Shown: piece by piece, positions 1 through 9,919 of the stretch
Numbering within the stretch: position 1 is the first letter of the stretch
Layout of the letters: every line of letters begins with the position of its first letter
Assembly: GCA_019187225.1 (NCBI GenBank)
Contig: JABAQQ010000036.1
Coordinates: 1-64,000 of the forward strand
DNA: 64,000 bases
Reading direction: 5' to 3'
From: Saprospiraceae bacterium
GTDB taxonomy: Bacteria > Bacteroidota > Bacteroidia > Chitinophagales > Saprospiraceae
Notes under the pieces: generated by a model
What the model saw: the letters and a program-made list of their open reading frames with translations, nothing else
Told to the model about the DNA's origin: nothing
Databases searched by the model: none
Program-made: the position numbers and the translations under genes

Positions 1-91
1 GCTTCCCTTATCTACGGCACGGATCATTCATGAAATCTTGTTCGTTTTTATCCCCATTGAACAGGAAAAAATATAAATACCATCATAAATG

Positions 92-126
92 ACATGAGTC
101 ACCCCAAATTCCGGGATGACTCATGT
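92..126. terminator. Hairpin downstream of the NlpC/P60 gene
   Basis: A 10-bp perfect inverted repeat (92-101 with 117-126) encloses a C-rich/G-rich inner stem. It lies beyond the larger palindrome at 128-180 when read from the minus-strand NlpC/P60 gene, so it may be a backup terminator. It has no U-tract, so the function is uncertain. Confidence 0.4.
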
Positions 127-127
127 T

Positions 128-180
128 AAATAGAGAGGTGTGAAAAAAAATTTGAAATTTTTTTTCACACCTCTCTATTT
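128..180. terminator. 53-bp perfect palindrome, likely intrinsic terminator
   Basis: Arms 128-153 and 155-180 are exact reverse complements of 26 bases around a single central base. The effective stem is the GC-containing GAGAGGTGTG/CACACCTCTC, and the A8 and T8 runs can serve as U-tract in either direction. It starts 8 bases after the stop of the minus-strand NlpC/P60 gene and probably ends that transcript. The symmetry would also let it work on the other strand. Confidence 0.75.
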
Positions 181-187
181 AAACAAT

Positions 188-721
188 TCATTTCCGCGAC
201 ACCACATCTCTCACAGAATCAATATATTGCTTCCAATAAGTGCTGTTGAGCACATCTTCCTCGATGACGCCGCGCGAGGTAGTGCTGTGGATAACGACGA
301 TGCTTTTGCCATTGTTGGATTTCACCAGGGAGACGTGAAAGATCGGCTCGCGCGCGCTGCGTCGGAAAAAGATCAGGTCGCCGGGCTGGGCATTTTTGAC
401 GTCCTTGCTTTTGCCTTGTTTGACCTGCTCGCGGGCGGCGGGCGAAAGCGAGATGTCGAAGTGATCGAAGACATAACTCGTGAAACCGGAACAGTCGAAA
501 CCCGTATCGGGCTTTTTTCCCGCCGGTGTGTACCTCGAACCTTTGTATTTGGCCGCATACGCCACGATGTCTTTGCGGAAAGCCATTTCGCGGCTGTCGG
601 GTTTGGAGGGAGGAGTAGAGCTGGTTTTGCGGGATGTTTTGCAGTTGCTGACCGAGACGGCGAGATAAAGGATTAACAACCAATGGGTTGTGGTACCGAT
701 TTTCCAATGGGAAATGTTCAT
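188..721 (-). CDS. NlpC/P60 family lipoprotein, cell-wall peptidase
   Basis: A 177-residue protein. A hydrophobic N-terminal segment ends in SVSNC, a plausible lipoprotein signal with acylated Cys27. The rest is an NlpC/P60 domain with the catalytic cysteine in DCSGF, a histidine in FHVSLV and a second conserved histidine in VVIHSTTSRG. Family members cleave peptide crosslinks of peptidoglycan between D-Glu and the diamino acid. The length fits a single catalytic domain without targeting repeats. It is a monocistronic minus-strand gene followed by a strong palindromic terminator at 128-180. The family call is secure; the substrate and the membrane it sits in are inferred. Confidence 0.88.
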   Translation of the reverse strand: MNISHWKIGTTTHWLLILYLAVSVSNCKTSRKTSSTPPSKPDSREMAFRKDIVAYAAKYKGSRYTPAGKKPDTGFDCSGFTSYVFDHFDISLSPAAREQVKQGKSKDVKNAQPGDLIFFRRSAREPIFHVSLVKSNNGKSIVVIHSTTSRGVIEEDVLNSTYWKQYIDSVRDVVSRK

Positions 722-799
722 GTAAAAGTTTTTTTTATCAAACGGTGGTCGAAAGGAAGTAGCTTATCCAACGGCCCACTTTAATGTTTTTTTCACATA

Positions 800-1726
800 T
801 CAGGAACGTCGGAATAAGTCCGGGAAAAAACGCGGCACTTTTCGCCGATAATCCCTGTATGCAGGGTATTTGCCCGCCGATATTTTTTCGCTGAAATCCG
901 AGCTGCCAAGGAACAGCAACATCAGGAGGATGGCACCGGCAAGCGACCAGTTGAGCCACCGCCCGGTCGCTGACACACTGAACAGGTAAAAAGTCAGCCA
1001 AATCGCCTGTTCGGCGGCATAATTGGGATGACGCACCCATCCCCACAATCCCGTCGTGCGAAAGCCCAACGCATAATCTCCTTCCAGCGGCTCGCCCATC
1101 CGAAGACGACGGTATTTTTCCTTTTGAAAATCAAACTGTTGTTGATCGGCAATCGCCTCGATCACGAGGAAAAACGCGAACAATCCGGAGACTGCCCAGT
1201 CCGCCACGCGCAACGGCTGTTCCGTCCCCTGCCAGGCGACCACAGATGGCAAGGTGAACAACAAAATCAGGGCATTCTGATAAAACGAAATAAAGAACAG
1301 GTTGAACGCGGCCCATCGCAGCCGTCCTTGCAACAAGGGCATTTTTCGCAAAACGCTCCAGCGATAATCTTCCTCTCCTTTCCAGGGTATCCAATGATAG
1401 CCGCCCCGTCGCCAAAAATTGAAAGTGAGCCGGACGCCCCATAAAGTAACCAATCCGGCCATGAGGGTGAGGCGCTGATCAAAGCCACTGCCCGCGGCAA
1501 ACAACCAAACATAAATGACAGGCGCAATGCTCCAGAGCTTATCCACCTGGCTGCAATTGCGCGTGATTTCACTTACAACAAAACACGCAAGGGCGATAAC
1601 CGACATGATGACAAGCGCCTTTTGCAGAACATTCCATTGCTCCTCCCTGAGCGGTTCATCGAAATAAAAAAAAACAACGGGCAGGGCGACAAGTGCACTG
1701 AGAAGGAGAATAATGGTGCGAAGCAT
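800..1726 (-). CDS. DUF1295 membrane protein (steroid 5-alpha-reductase-like fold)
   Basis: A 308-residue polytopic membrane protein with about seven hydrophobic helices. The C-terminal half carries the family signature RHPNYAAEQ and a following YRDYRRKVPRFFP tail, typical of DUF1295 and of isoprenylcysteine methyltransferase/steroid reductase relatives. In those relatives this region binds NADPH or S-adenosylmethionine; for DUF1295 itself the reaction is not established. The neighbours (NlpC/P60 and enolase) are unrelated in function, and I see no operon partner. Confidence 0.8.
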   Translation of the reverse strand: MLRTIILLLSALVALPVVFFYFDEPLREEQWNVLQKALVIMSVIALACFVVSEITRNCSQVDKLWSIAPVIYVWLFAAGSGFDQRLTLMAGLVTLWGVRLTFNFWRRGGYHWIPWKGEEDYRWSVLRKMPLLQGRLRWAAFNLFFISFYQNALILLFTLPSVVAWQGTEQPLRVADWAVSGLFAFFLVIEAIADQQQFDFQKEKYRRLRMGEPLEGDYALGFRTTGLWGWVRHPNYAAEQAIWLTFYLFSVSATGRWLNWSLAGAILLMLLFLGSSDFSEKISAGKYPAYRDYRRKVPRFFPDLFRRS

Positions 1727-1858
1727 TTTTCAGATCAAAATTGTAACTTTGAAGCGTAAAATGCAAATATTGGTCAATGCCTCATTCAGGGTGTTGGTGC
1801 AACAAGCATTATTATTTGATTATGTACTTCGATATGCGCGGACAATATGGAGCAGTGG

Positions 1859-3148
<1,290 letters not shown>

Positions 3149-3203
3149 TTATTCTGTTGATTTGTTGAAATGGTGATCTGTTGATTCGGCGATTTGGAGG
3201 GGG

Positions 3204-3211
3204 CAAAAGTA
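3204..3211 (-). promoter_or_regulatory. Candidate -7 element of the enolase promoter
   Basis: On the minus strand this reads TACTTTTG, matching the Bacteroidota consensus TAnnTTTG, 59 bases before the enolase ATG. I see no clean TTTG at the -33 distance, so the call rests on half a promoter. Confidence 0.4.
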
Positions 3212-3261
3212 GGTAAATTCAACCGGCGACATTGCGGATATTTGTCCGATTGTCGTAAATT

Positions 3262-3738
3262 TTATGGATTTTGGATCACAATCCTTCCGAGGAGTTCGTC
3301 GTACATCCAGTACAAGTTCATATCCGAATCGTAGCGCGCATCCAGGATAAAGTGCTCTCCACGGTGAACATAGTCGTAAATGGCAAGGTCGGTGGGCGGG
3401 GTGGGTACGGCATCCAATTGATCGCCGGCGATCCAGACAAGCCGTCCTTCATCGCAGGGCGGCGGCTCCTGGAAAGGAATATCGGCTAAGTAAATGTAAC
3501 ACAGCCAGTTGTAGTCTACCGGCGAAGTTTCGGAGAGGATGCCGCACAACTTCGGCAAGGCAATGCTGATCCCGGTTTCTTCACGGGTCTCGCGCACCGC
3601 CGCTTCGACGGGGCTTTCATGCGCTTCCAGTTTTCCGCCCACCGGGACAAATTTTCCCGCATTGGGCGCTTTGACGCGCTCCAGCAGCAAGTAATGATTC
3701 CCGCAACGGAGGATGACCATGACAGCTATTTTTTTCAT
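3262..3738 (-). CDS. Nudix hydrolase
   Basis: About 158 residues from the ATG at 3738. Upstream in-frame codons would run into the neighbouring tcdA-like gene and are not needed. The Nudix box is complete: GGKLEAHESPVEAAVRETRE followed by ETGI, with the metal-binding glutamates in place. Nudix enzymes hydrolyse nucleoside diphosphates linked to another group; the C-terminal WMYDELLGRIVI resembles MutT/8-oxo-dGTPase-like members, but the substrate cannot be read from the sequence. It lies 60 bases after the tcdA-like gene on the same strand, so co-transcription is likely. Confidence 0.88.
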   Translation of the reverse strand: MKKIAVMVILRCGNHYLLLERVKAPNAGKFVPVGGKLEAHESPVEAAVRETREETGISIALPKLCGILSETSPVDYNWLCYIYLADIPFQEPPPCDEGRLVWIAGDQLDAVPTPPTDLAIYDYVHRGEHFILDARYDSDMNLYWMYDELLGRIVIQNP

Positions 3739-3797
3739 AAGAATGGGATGTTTTGGATTGTTGGACGTTGCCGATCCGTCCGGCACCCGCACATTGA

Positions 3798-4571
3798 TTA
3801 CCGGTCTGCCGCATCGCGCATCACGACACTCGCCATGTGCAGCCCGAACAAGGCCGGAATGTACGAACACGTGCCGTAAAACGATTTTTTAAAGCGGCTG
3901 CCGTCGGTGGTCATCATGTGTTCTTTGTGGACGCGTTCGGAAGAATAAACAACCGTGACGCCGCGGCGCACGCCTTTTTTTTTCAAACCCTTGCGCACCT
4001 GCTGGGCAAAGGGGCAATTGTGCGTTTCGGAAAGATCGGCTACCCGGACCTTCGAGGGGTCGAGTCGCCCGCCGGCTCCCATGCTGCTGACAATGCGAAC
4101 GTCCATTTGCCGGCAGGCCACGATAACGTATTGTTTGGGCTGGATCGAGTCAATGCAGTCGAACACATAATCGTATTCCCTGGTGATCAGGGTCTTAACG
4201 GTATGCGGGGTAAGAAATTCTTCCTTTACCACAAGGTCGAGCGCAGGGTTGATGTCAAGCAGGCGGGCAGCCATGACACTGGTTTTGGACTGACCGACGG
4301 TGCTGTGCAAGGCAGGCAACTGGCGGTTGATATTGGTCATATCCACCGTATCGCCGTCCACGATGGTCATGTGGCCCACGCCGGCACGGGCGAGAAATTC
4401 GGCGGCAAAACTGCCGACGCCGCCCAAACCTATCACCATCACATGCAGGTTGTTCAGTTTTTCCAGCACTTCGCTGCCAACAAGCAACTCAGTGCGCTGA
4501 AGCCAGGAGGGTGATGGCGGATAGGCGACGGTGGAGGGGTGATTGGGCGGTAAAGTGTCTTCCGGTTGCAC
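3798..4571 (-). CDS. tcdA: tRNA threonylcarbamoyladenosine dehydratase-like ThiF/E1 protein
   Basis: 257 residues with the E1-like ThiF fold. The nucleotide-binding VIGLGGVGSFAAEFLARAG opens the domain, followed by VDGDTVDMTNINRQ, which holds the conserved Arg/Gln of the adenylation site, and CIDSIQPKQYVIVACR. The C-terminal VRVADLSETHNCPFAQQVR is typical of TcdA/CsdL, which cyclises the t6A37 modification of tRNA to ct6A using ATP. The usual C-terminal CxxC zinc pairs of MoeB are absent, which supports TcdA rather than MoeB/ThiF. Followed on the same strand by the Nudix gene. Confidence 0.85.
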   Translation of the reverse strand: MQPEDTLPPNHPSTVAYPPSPSWLQRTELLVGSEVLEKLNNLHVMVIGLGGVGSFAAEFLARAGVGHMTIVDGDTVDMTNINRQLPALHSTVGQSKTSVMAARLLDINPALDLVVKEEFLTPHTVKTLITREYDYVFDCIDSIQPKQYVIVACRQMDVRIVSSMGAGGRLDPSKVRVADLSETHNCPFAQQVRKGLKKKGVRRGVTVVYSSERVHKEHMMTTDGSRFKKSFYGTCSYIPALFGLHMASVVMRDAADR

Positions 4572-4621
4572 GTATTGTGTATTTTTGAGGGGCGAAAATA
4601 GGATGGATTATCAAATACATC

Positions 4622-5272
4622 TTATCCGAACAAAGCCCTGAAATTGGCTTCGACCAATTGTTCCAGATCGGCCAAAGGGATATTGCGCACTTCCGCGGCC
4701 CGTTCATATACCTGACGGATTGAAAAATCCGATACATCTGTTTCCAGCAGAAAACGATCGGACGGCGTTTGCCGCAACGCCTCGGCGGCGTGGCTGTTAT
4801 CGTGAAAAAGGGTGGCGCCGAAAGAGAGCCGGCAACCGGCGTTCAGCAACGTTCCGGCAGTCTCCGCACTCTTGTCAAAACCGTGAAATATCCAGGGCTG
4901 GGCGGGTTTCCACTGTTTTTTAAAGGTCAAAATTTCGCCGAATGCGCGCACGCAGTGGATTACCAGCGGTTTCACGAACGCTTCAGCCATGTCAGAACAC
5001 ATTTGAAAAGCCCGCACCTGTAATTCCCACGGAGTGGCCGTGACTTTGTCCAGTCCCGCTTCGCCGATGGCGAGGACCTCGGGTAAAGAAGCCTGTTCGC
5101 GCAGCCATTGTTCCCCTGCGTTCCAATTGACCTCCTGCAAATACCAGGGATGCAGCCCGACCGAACGCCGCGGCGATACGGGTATTTTATCCTGTCCGAA
5201 GTAAACGCTCTCGATTTCGACCGTTCCGGGCGCAAGGGTGGGACGGTGCGTATGGAGATTGAAAAACATCAT
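4622..5272 (-). CDS. TatD-family metal-dependent hydrolase
   Basis: About 216 residues when started at one of the two adjacent ATGs (5272 or 5269). The first is 3 bases after the stop of the upstream RNR gene, which suggests translational coupling. The TatD metal site appears as NLHTHRP (HxH), GEAGLDK, IHCVRAFGEI (His), WIFHGFDKS and LLETDVSDF (Asp). It is shorter than typical TatD (about 260), with compact loops. TatD enzymes are 3'-5' exonucleases or deoxyribonucleases; the activity of this short Bacteroidota form is inferred from the family only. Confidence 0.82.
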   Translation of the reverse strand: MMFFNLHTHRPTLAPGTVEIESVYFGQDKIPVSPRRSVGLHPWYLQEVNWNAGEQWLREQASLPEVLAIGEAGLDKVTATPWELQVRAFQMCSDMAEAFVKPLVIHCVRAFGEILTFKKQWKPAQPWIFHGFDKSAETAGTLLNAGCRLSFGATLFHDNSHAAEALRQTPSDRFLLETDVSDFSIRQVYERAAEVRNIPLADLEQLVEANFRALFG

Positions 5273-5274
5273 TT

Positions 5275-7845
5275 TTAAGCGCACTCCGAATGCCCGCAAT
5301 TTTTACAATGCAGGCAACCTTCCTGGTATACGAGGCCGTCGGTATTGCAAATGGGGCAGGTGTTGTGCGAAGGGGTCGTGCCGTCCGGGATAAATTTGCG
5401 CAGGGCGCGCACCACGCCGTTTTTCCAGTTGTTGAGCGAGGCGCTTTCGAGGTGCAGGTTTTCCACCATGTCCACCACATAAGGCAAAGGCATGCCGTGC
5501 CGCAATACACCTGAAATAAGCCGGGCGTAGTTCCAGTATTCCTGGTTGAAGGTACGTGAAAGTCCCTCGATGGTCACCCGGTAGCCATCTTTGTCGGTGT
5601 ATTGAAAATCGTAACGATTTTTTCCATTCTCTTTGATCTTGAGCACTTTGCCTTCCGACACCTGGGTCAACACCGTGAAAGAGTCCACGGCGCGGCCCGT
5701 GAATATTTCGTACGGTTTGCCGGCGTACATCCCGATAACGGCCACCCAGCGCTCGTCGTTGTTCATAAAACTCACCACCACTGCGTCGAGTTCGCGGGGG
5801 CGTTTGGGGGCAACCGTTTCTGTGAATGATTCCGTTTTTTCATCCTTTTTATCGCTCACCAATACCCCGCTGCGCGAACCTTCGCGGTATACGGTCATGC
5901 CTTTGCAGCCGACTTCCCATCCGGTGAGGTAAATTTTTTCGATGAGTTCCTCCGGAGCGCTTTCGGGCACATTGACTGTCACGCTGATGCTGTGGTCCAC
6001 CCACTTTTGTACCCGCCCCTGCAAATGCACCTTATTGACCCAATCCACATCTTCGGCGGTAGCACGGTACCAGGGCGATTGGCGGATAATGGCCTGAAGT
6101 TCGTCTTCCGGCAAATTGCCTGCGATTGCCGGGTCGAGCCCTTTGATCTTCAGCCATTGTTTGAACGGAATGTGGAACACGTGATAATCCTCCCAGGCGT
6201 CGCCCACTTCGTCGGTAAAGGTGATGCGGGCGTTCCTGTCATTGGGATTCACCTTCCGCCGGCGTTTGTACGAAATGCGGAATACCGGCTCCAGCCCGGA
6301 AGTCGTCTGCGTCATCAGGCTGGTAGTGCCGGTAGGCGCAATGGTGAGCAGAGCGATGTTGCGGCGGCCATGCTGCACCATTTCGGTGTACAGGTCGGGG
6401 TCGGCCTCCCGCAGGCGCTGGATGAATGGATTGTTCGCTTCGCGTGCAGCGTCGTAAATGGGGAATGCGCCGCGTTCACGGGCAAGCGCTACTGAGCCCC
6501 GGTAAATTTCGAGCGCCAGGGTGCGGTGCAGGTTTTCGCAAAAATCGAGCGATTCCTCAGAGCCGTAGCGAATGCCGAGGGCAGCCAGCATATCGCCTTC
6601 GGCAGTAATGCCGATACCGGTGCGGCGTCCCTGGCGGCATTTTTCGCGGATCTTCAGCCAGAGATCGCGCTCGGTGGCTTTCACTACATCCGGTTCGGGG
6701 TCGTGACCGATTTTATCGAGAATGTGCTCGATCTTTTCCAATTCCAGGTCGAGTATATCGTCCATCAGGCGTTGGGCATGGCGGGCATGTGTTTTGAATT
6801 TTTCAAAATCGAAGCTTGCTGCGGGCGTGAATGGATCATTCACATAACTGAACAAATTGATGGCCAGCAGGCGGCAACTGTCATAAGGGCAAAGCGGTAT
6901 CTCTCCGCAGGGGTTGGTCGAAACGGTGCGAAAACCCAGGTCGGCATAGCAGTCGGGCACAGATTCGCGCAGCACCGTATCCCAGAACAGCACGCCGGGT
7001 TCGGCGCTTTGCCAGGCGTTGCGCACAATTTTTTTCCAGAGCCACAACGCGTCAATTTCTTTCTCAACCTTCGGATGTTTCGCATCCATCGGAAAACGAA
7101 GCCGGTACGGCTCGCCGCTGACGACGGCCCGCATGAACGCGTCGTCCAGGCGCACCGAGATATTGGCGCCGGTGACTTTTGTATTATCCAATTTGGAATC
7201 AACGAATTGCGCAATGTCGGGGTGCCCTACGGACAAGGTAAGCATCAGCGCGCCCCGCCTGCCGTCCTGCGCCACTTCCCGGGTAGAGTTGGAGTATCGT
7301 TCCATGAAAGGCAGGATACCGGTGCTGGTAAGCGCGCTGTTCATCACCGGCATGCCTTGTGGTCGCAGGTGGGAAAGGTCGTGCCCTACCCCACCCCGGC
7401 GTTTCATCAGTTGCACCTGTTCTTCGTCCATTTTCAGGATGGCACCGTAGGAATCAGCATTGCCCTCCACGCCGATGACGAAGCAATTGGACAGCGAAAC
7501 GACCTGGAAGGGATTGCCGATGCCAGCCATCGGGCTGCCTTGCGGCACGAGGTAACGGAAGTCGCACAGCAATTCGTAGATTTCGTCTTCATCGAGCGGA
7601 TTGAGGTAGTACCGTTCGATGCGCGCCAGTTCGCGGGCAATGCGGTGGTGCATCTCATCGGGGCTGCGTTCGTAAATTTTTCCGAACGAGTCCTTAAGAG
7701 CGTATTTGTTCAGCCAAACGCTGGCGGCAAGTGCATCACCGTGAAAATATTCGGTCGCCGCAGCAAGGGCTTCTTCGTGTGAAAAAATGGGGTATTCACC
7801 CACATCAGTCGCGCGGTCGGCGACGGGTGCTTCCAGCATTTCCAT
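5275..7845 (-). CDS. nrdJ: Adenosylcobalamin-dependent (class II) ribonucleoside-diphosphate reductase
   Basis: 856 residues from the ATG at 7845; the open frame extends upstream, but MEMLEAPVADRATDVGEYPIF is a better N-terminus. It reduces ribonucleotides to deoxyribonucleotides through a B12-generated thiyl radical, so it works with or without oxygen. Seen: SLSNCFVIG with one cysteine of the redox pair, the substrate loop STNPCGEIPLCPYDSC with the thiyl cysteine, IAPTGTTSLM, and a C-terminal zinc-ribbon-like tail CPICNTDG...CLHCKNCGHSEC. No cobalamin riboswitch fits in the 139-base upstream gap. An oxygen-indifferent RNR suits a facultative denitrifier. Confidence 0.95.
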   Translation of the reverse strand: MEMLEAPVADRATDVGEYPIFSHEEALAAATEYFHGDALAASVWLNKYALKDSFGKIYERSPDEMHHRIARELARIERYYLNPLDEDEIYELLCDFRYLVPQGSPMAGIGNPFQVVSLSNCFVIGVEGNADSYGAILKMDEEQVQLMKRRGGVGHDLSHLRPQGMPVMNSALTSTGILPFMERYSNSTREVAQDGRRGALMLTLSVGHPDIAQFVDSKLDNTKVTGANISVRLDDAFMRAVVSGEPYRLRFPMDAKHPKVEKEIDALWLWKKIVRNAWQSAEPGVLFWDTVLRESVPDCYADLGFRTVSTNPCGEIPLCPYDSCRLLAINLFSYVNDPFTPAASFDFEKFKTHARHAQRLMDDILDLELEKIEHILDKIGHDPEPDVVKATERDLWLKIREKCRQGRRTGIGITAEGDMLAALGIRYGSEESLDFCENLHRTLALEIYRGSVALARERGAFPIYDAAREANNPFIQRLREADPDLYTEMVQHGRRNIALLTIAPTGTTSLMTQTTSGLEPVFRISYKRRRKVNPNDRNARITFTDEVGDAWEDYHVFHIPFKQWLKIKGLDPAIAGNLPEDELQAIIRQSPWYRATAEDVDWVNKVHLQGRVQKWVDHSISVTVNVPESAPEELIEKIYLTGWEVGCKGMTVYREGSRSGVLVSDKKDEKTESFTETVAPKRPRELDAVVVSFMNNDERWVAVIGMYAGKPYEIFTGRAVDSFTVLTQVSEGKVLKIKENGKNRYDFQYTDKDGYRVTIEGLSRTFNQEYWNYARLISGVLRHGMPLPYVVDMVENLHLESASLNNWKNGVVRALRKFIPDGTTPSHNTCPICNTDGLVYQEGCLHCKNCGHSECA

Positions 7846-7917
7846 GAAAATGAATAGGTTTTGGTAATAGTGTTTTAACAAAAAAACTTCGGCGGGAAGG
7901 AGTAATGGGGCGATGCA

Positions 7918-7950
7918 CAAACATACGCCTTCGGGCAGGAACGTCGCAAA
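7918..7950 (-). promoter_or_regulatory. Promoter of the class II RNR gene
   Basis: On the minus strand TTTG (7947-7950) is followed after 21 bases by TATGTTTG (7918-7925), matching the Bacteroidota -33/-7 consensus TTTG-N19-21-TAnnTTTG. It lies about 75 bases upstream of the nrdJ ATG. Confidence 0.55.
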
Positions 7951-7984
7951 GGTTGAGGATTTTTTTTTTGGGAATTAAACAGCG

Positions 7985-9919
7985 CTATTGCCCGCCTGCC
8001 TTCGAGTGTTGCAGCACGAACTTACCGTCCTGGAACGTAAGCAAAGTCGCATCGGCTGTTGTGAGGGTGATATCGCGCATTTCTATTTTTTTACCCGGCA
8101 CATCCGTTTCATTCAGGGAGAAATGCACTTGTTCCGTCGCGGCGTTGATTTCGGCAAAAACGTAGATGGCGATGTCGTGTCGCAGGCCGCGGGGCGACCA
8201 GGTTTTTTGAAAAATCACTTTTCCGCCGGGTTCTGTCACGATGACCTCGACCGGGCTGCGGCGGGTCACGATTGGCGTGGCCGATTGCATATGCCTGCCG
8301 CTCGTTTGAGGCGTTTCCACATCTGTCGGCGATGAAATATATTTGAAACTCAGCAGTAAGGTTTTATTTTTTCCGTCGAAAAAGCTTACCTGCGTAGCGC
8401 TGAACAGCGGCATCAGCAAAAAAAACAACAACATGACGCCGAATGCCAGCGCCGGTGAAAATTTTTTCCAGTCGAGGACGAACGGCGTCATATCCGCATC
8501 TTTCGTCCCAGCCGCTTTCACCTTTTTGGCGAAAGACCGTATTTCCTCGGTTACTTGTTTGTAATGACTGAAAGTCAGCAAGGCAACTGAACCCGCCGGC
8601 AATTTTTTGGAAAAAGCGGGCGGGCGGACGCGCATCAGCCTGTCCTGCGCCCAGGTTTTTCCTTTGCGGTAAAAACAGTCTTCGCAAGAAAGCATCACAA
8701 CGCCGTGCGCCTGATTTTGAAGTATTTTTTCGATGTCTTTAGCATAAACGCTGCCTATACAAGGCACTTCGTAATGCTTCACGTCGAGTTCGGGGGGGAG
8801 AAGCACGGGGGCGAATTGCGAACACGAAAATACTGCCAAATCGCATTTCACCGGCAGAGCGCTTCTCTCTATTGCCGGGTAGCCGGGCAAAGTGATGGCG
8901 TATTCCTTACACGAGCCAATACAAATGCCGCAGCCAACGCATTTTGCCGGGTCAAGAATGGCTTTGCGCTCGCCCTCCCGGATGAGCATATCGATCGCGT
9001 CATAAGGACAATCATAAGAGCAGAGGTTACAAGCGTCGCATTTGGCGAGGTCAATAGTGGCGATGGGAGACTTTTTGCGGTCTTTTTTGCGAAGATAAGG
9101 TATAAGTGCCAGCGCCAACCCAGAGCCTAGCATAATGACCCAGTTGGCCTGCGTGGAAAACAGTTTGAGCAGGTAATAACCAAAAAAATAATACCAGTCG
9201 AACGTTGTCTGTTGGGGTAAAAATGAATCTTGGGCGGGCGGGTCGCTTTCGACGGGAAAAATTATGCAAACGATCGTCAAAGCCCCCATTGCAAGGTAAA
9301 CCAACTGGCGCGGCATGAATAATTTCGGCCCCGAAATACGCGCCACATGCAGCCACAAGATGATCACCACTGCCAGCGAAAAGAAAACATGGCCAAACAG
9401 ACTGACCTTGAAAAACCCACTCAAATAGTCGAGGTTATTGATCAGAAAAGCCCCCGCAATAGAGGGGTCGAACACGGGCACAGCGCTGAAAAACTTTGCC
9501 GTCAGAAATCCTAAAAGCTTTGCCTTTTGATCCCACACAAGGATAAAACCCGTCACGCCGATGAATACGACTACCAAAAATGAAATAACCCCCGTCTGCC
9601 ACGAAAGCACCCGCCGGTATTTTCCGGTGAATACCGTATGCCCCAAGTGCAAGAGGATGAAAATCACCAGCAAGTCGGAAGAATACCGGTGGATTGTCCG
9701 CATCCAGCCGTTAAATGGGTTCGCCGATATCTGTTGCACCGAAGCGTAGGCTTGCGAGGGATCAACATTGTAAAACAGAAAAAGATAAACCCCCGACACA
9801 CATGCCACGATGAACATGAAGATCGCCATGCCGCCCAAGTGGTACAGGGGATTGAGCTTGCTGGAATAAATCCGGCTGAAAATTTTCGCCCAACGCTGGT
9901 AATACTGGTGTCCGTTCAT
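7985..9919 (-). CDS. Cytochrome b / 2[4Fe-4S] ferredoxin / FlpD-like fusion, membrane electron conduit
   Basis: 644 residues in distinct parts. Residues 1-275 are a membrane cytochrome b with two heme pairs, His77/His91 and His177/His191, each 14 apart as in bc1-type cytochrome b. Residues 290-340 hold two [4Fe-4S] motifs (Cys294/297/300/304 and Cys327/330/333/337). Residues about 355-470 resemble the MvhD/FlpD iron-sulfur transfer domain (CDLAVFSC, VPCIGSVYAKDI, LSCEDCFYRKGKTW). A further transmembrane helix near 500 precedes a soluble tail. It overlaps the upstream SCO gene by 4 bases and ends the B-type oxidase/NOR operon. I infer that it passes electrons between the quinone pool or a ferredoxin-like donor and that enzyme. 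The domain order is unusual. Confidence 0.8.
   Translation of the reverse strand: MNGHQYYQRWAKIFSRIYSSKLNPLYHLGGMAIFMFIVACVSGVYLFLFYNVDPSQAYASVQQISANPFNGWMRTIHRYSSDLLVIFILLHLGHTVFTGKYRRVLSWQTGVISFLVVVFIGVTGFILVWDQKAKLLGFLTAKFFSAVPVFDPSIAGAFLINNLDYLSGFFKVSLFGHVFFSLAVVIILWLHVARISGPKLFMPRQLVYLAMGALTIVCIIFPVESDPPAQDSFLPQQTTFDWYYFFGYYLLKLFSTQANWVIMLGSGLALALIPYLRKKDRKKSPIATIDLAKCDACNLCSYDCPYDAIDMLIREGERKAILDPAKCVGCGICIGSCKEYAITLPGYPAIERSALPVKCDLAVFSCSQFAPVLLPPELDVKHYEVPCIGSVYAKDIEKILQNQAHGVVMLSCEDCFYRKGKTWAQDRLMRVRPPAFSKKLPAGSVALLTFSHYKQVTEEIRSFAKKVKAAGTKDADMTPFVLDWKKFSPALAFGVMLLFFLLMPLFSATQVSFFDGKNKTLLLSFKYISSPTDVETPQTSGRHMQSATPIVTRRSPVEVIVTEPGGKVIFQKTWSPRGLRHDIAIYVFAEINAATEQVHFSLNETDVPGKKIEMRDITLTTADATLLTFQDGKFVLQHSKAGGQ

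Noticed and set aside
6526-7782. 418-codon plus-strand frame opposite the ribonucleotide reductase
   Set aside because: Antisense shadow of a highly conserved gene, with no recognisable domain.
7846-7984. Cobalamin riboswitch upstream of the B12-dependent RNR
   Set aside because: The gap is only 139 bases and shows no B12-box-like sequence; a plain promoter is visible instead.
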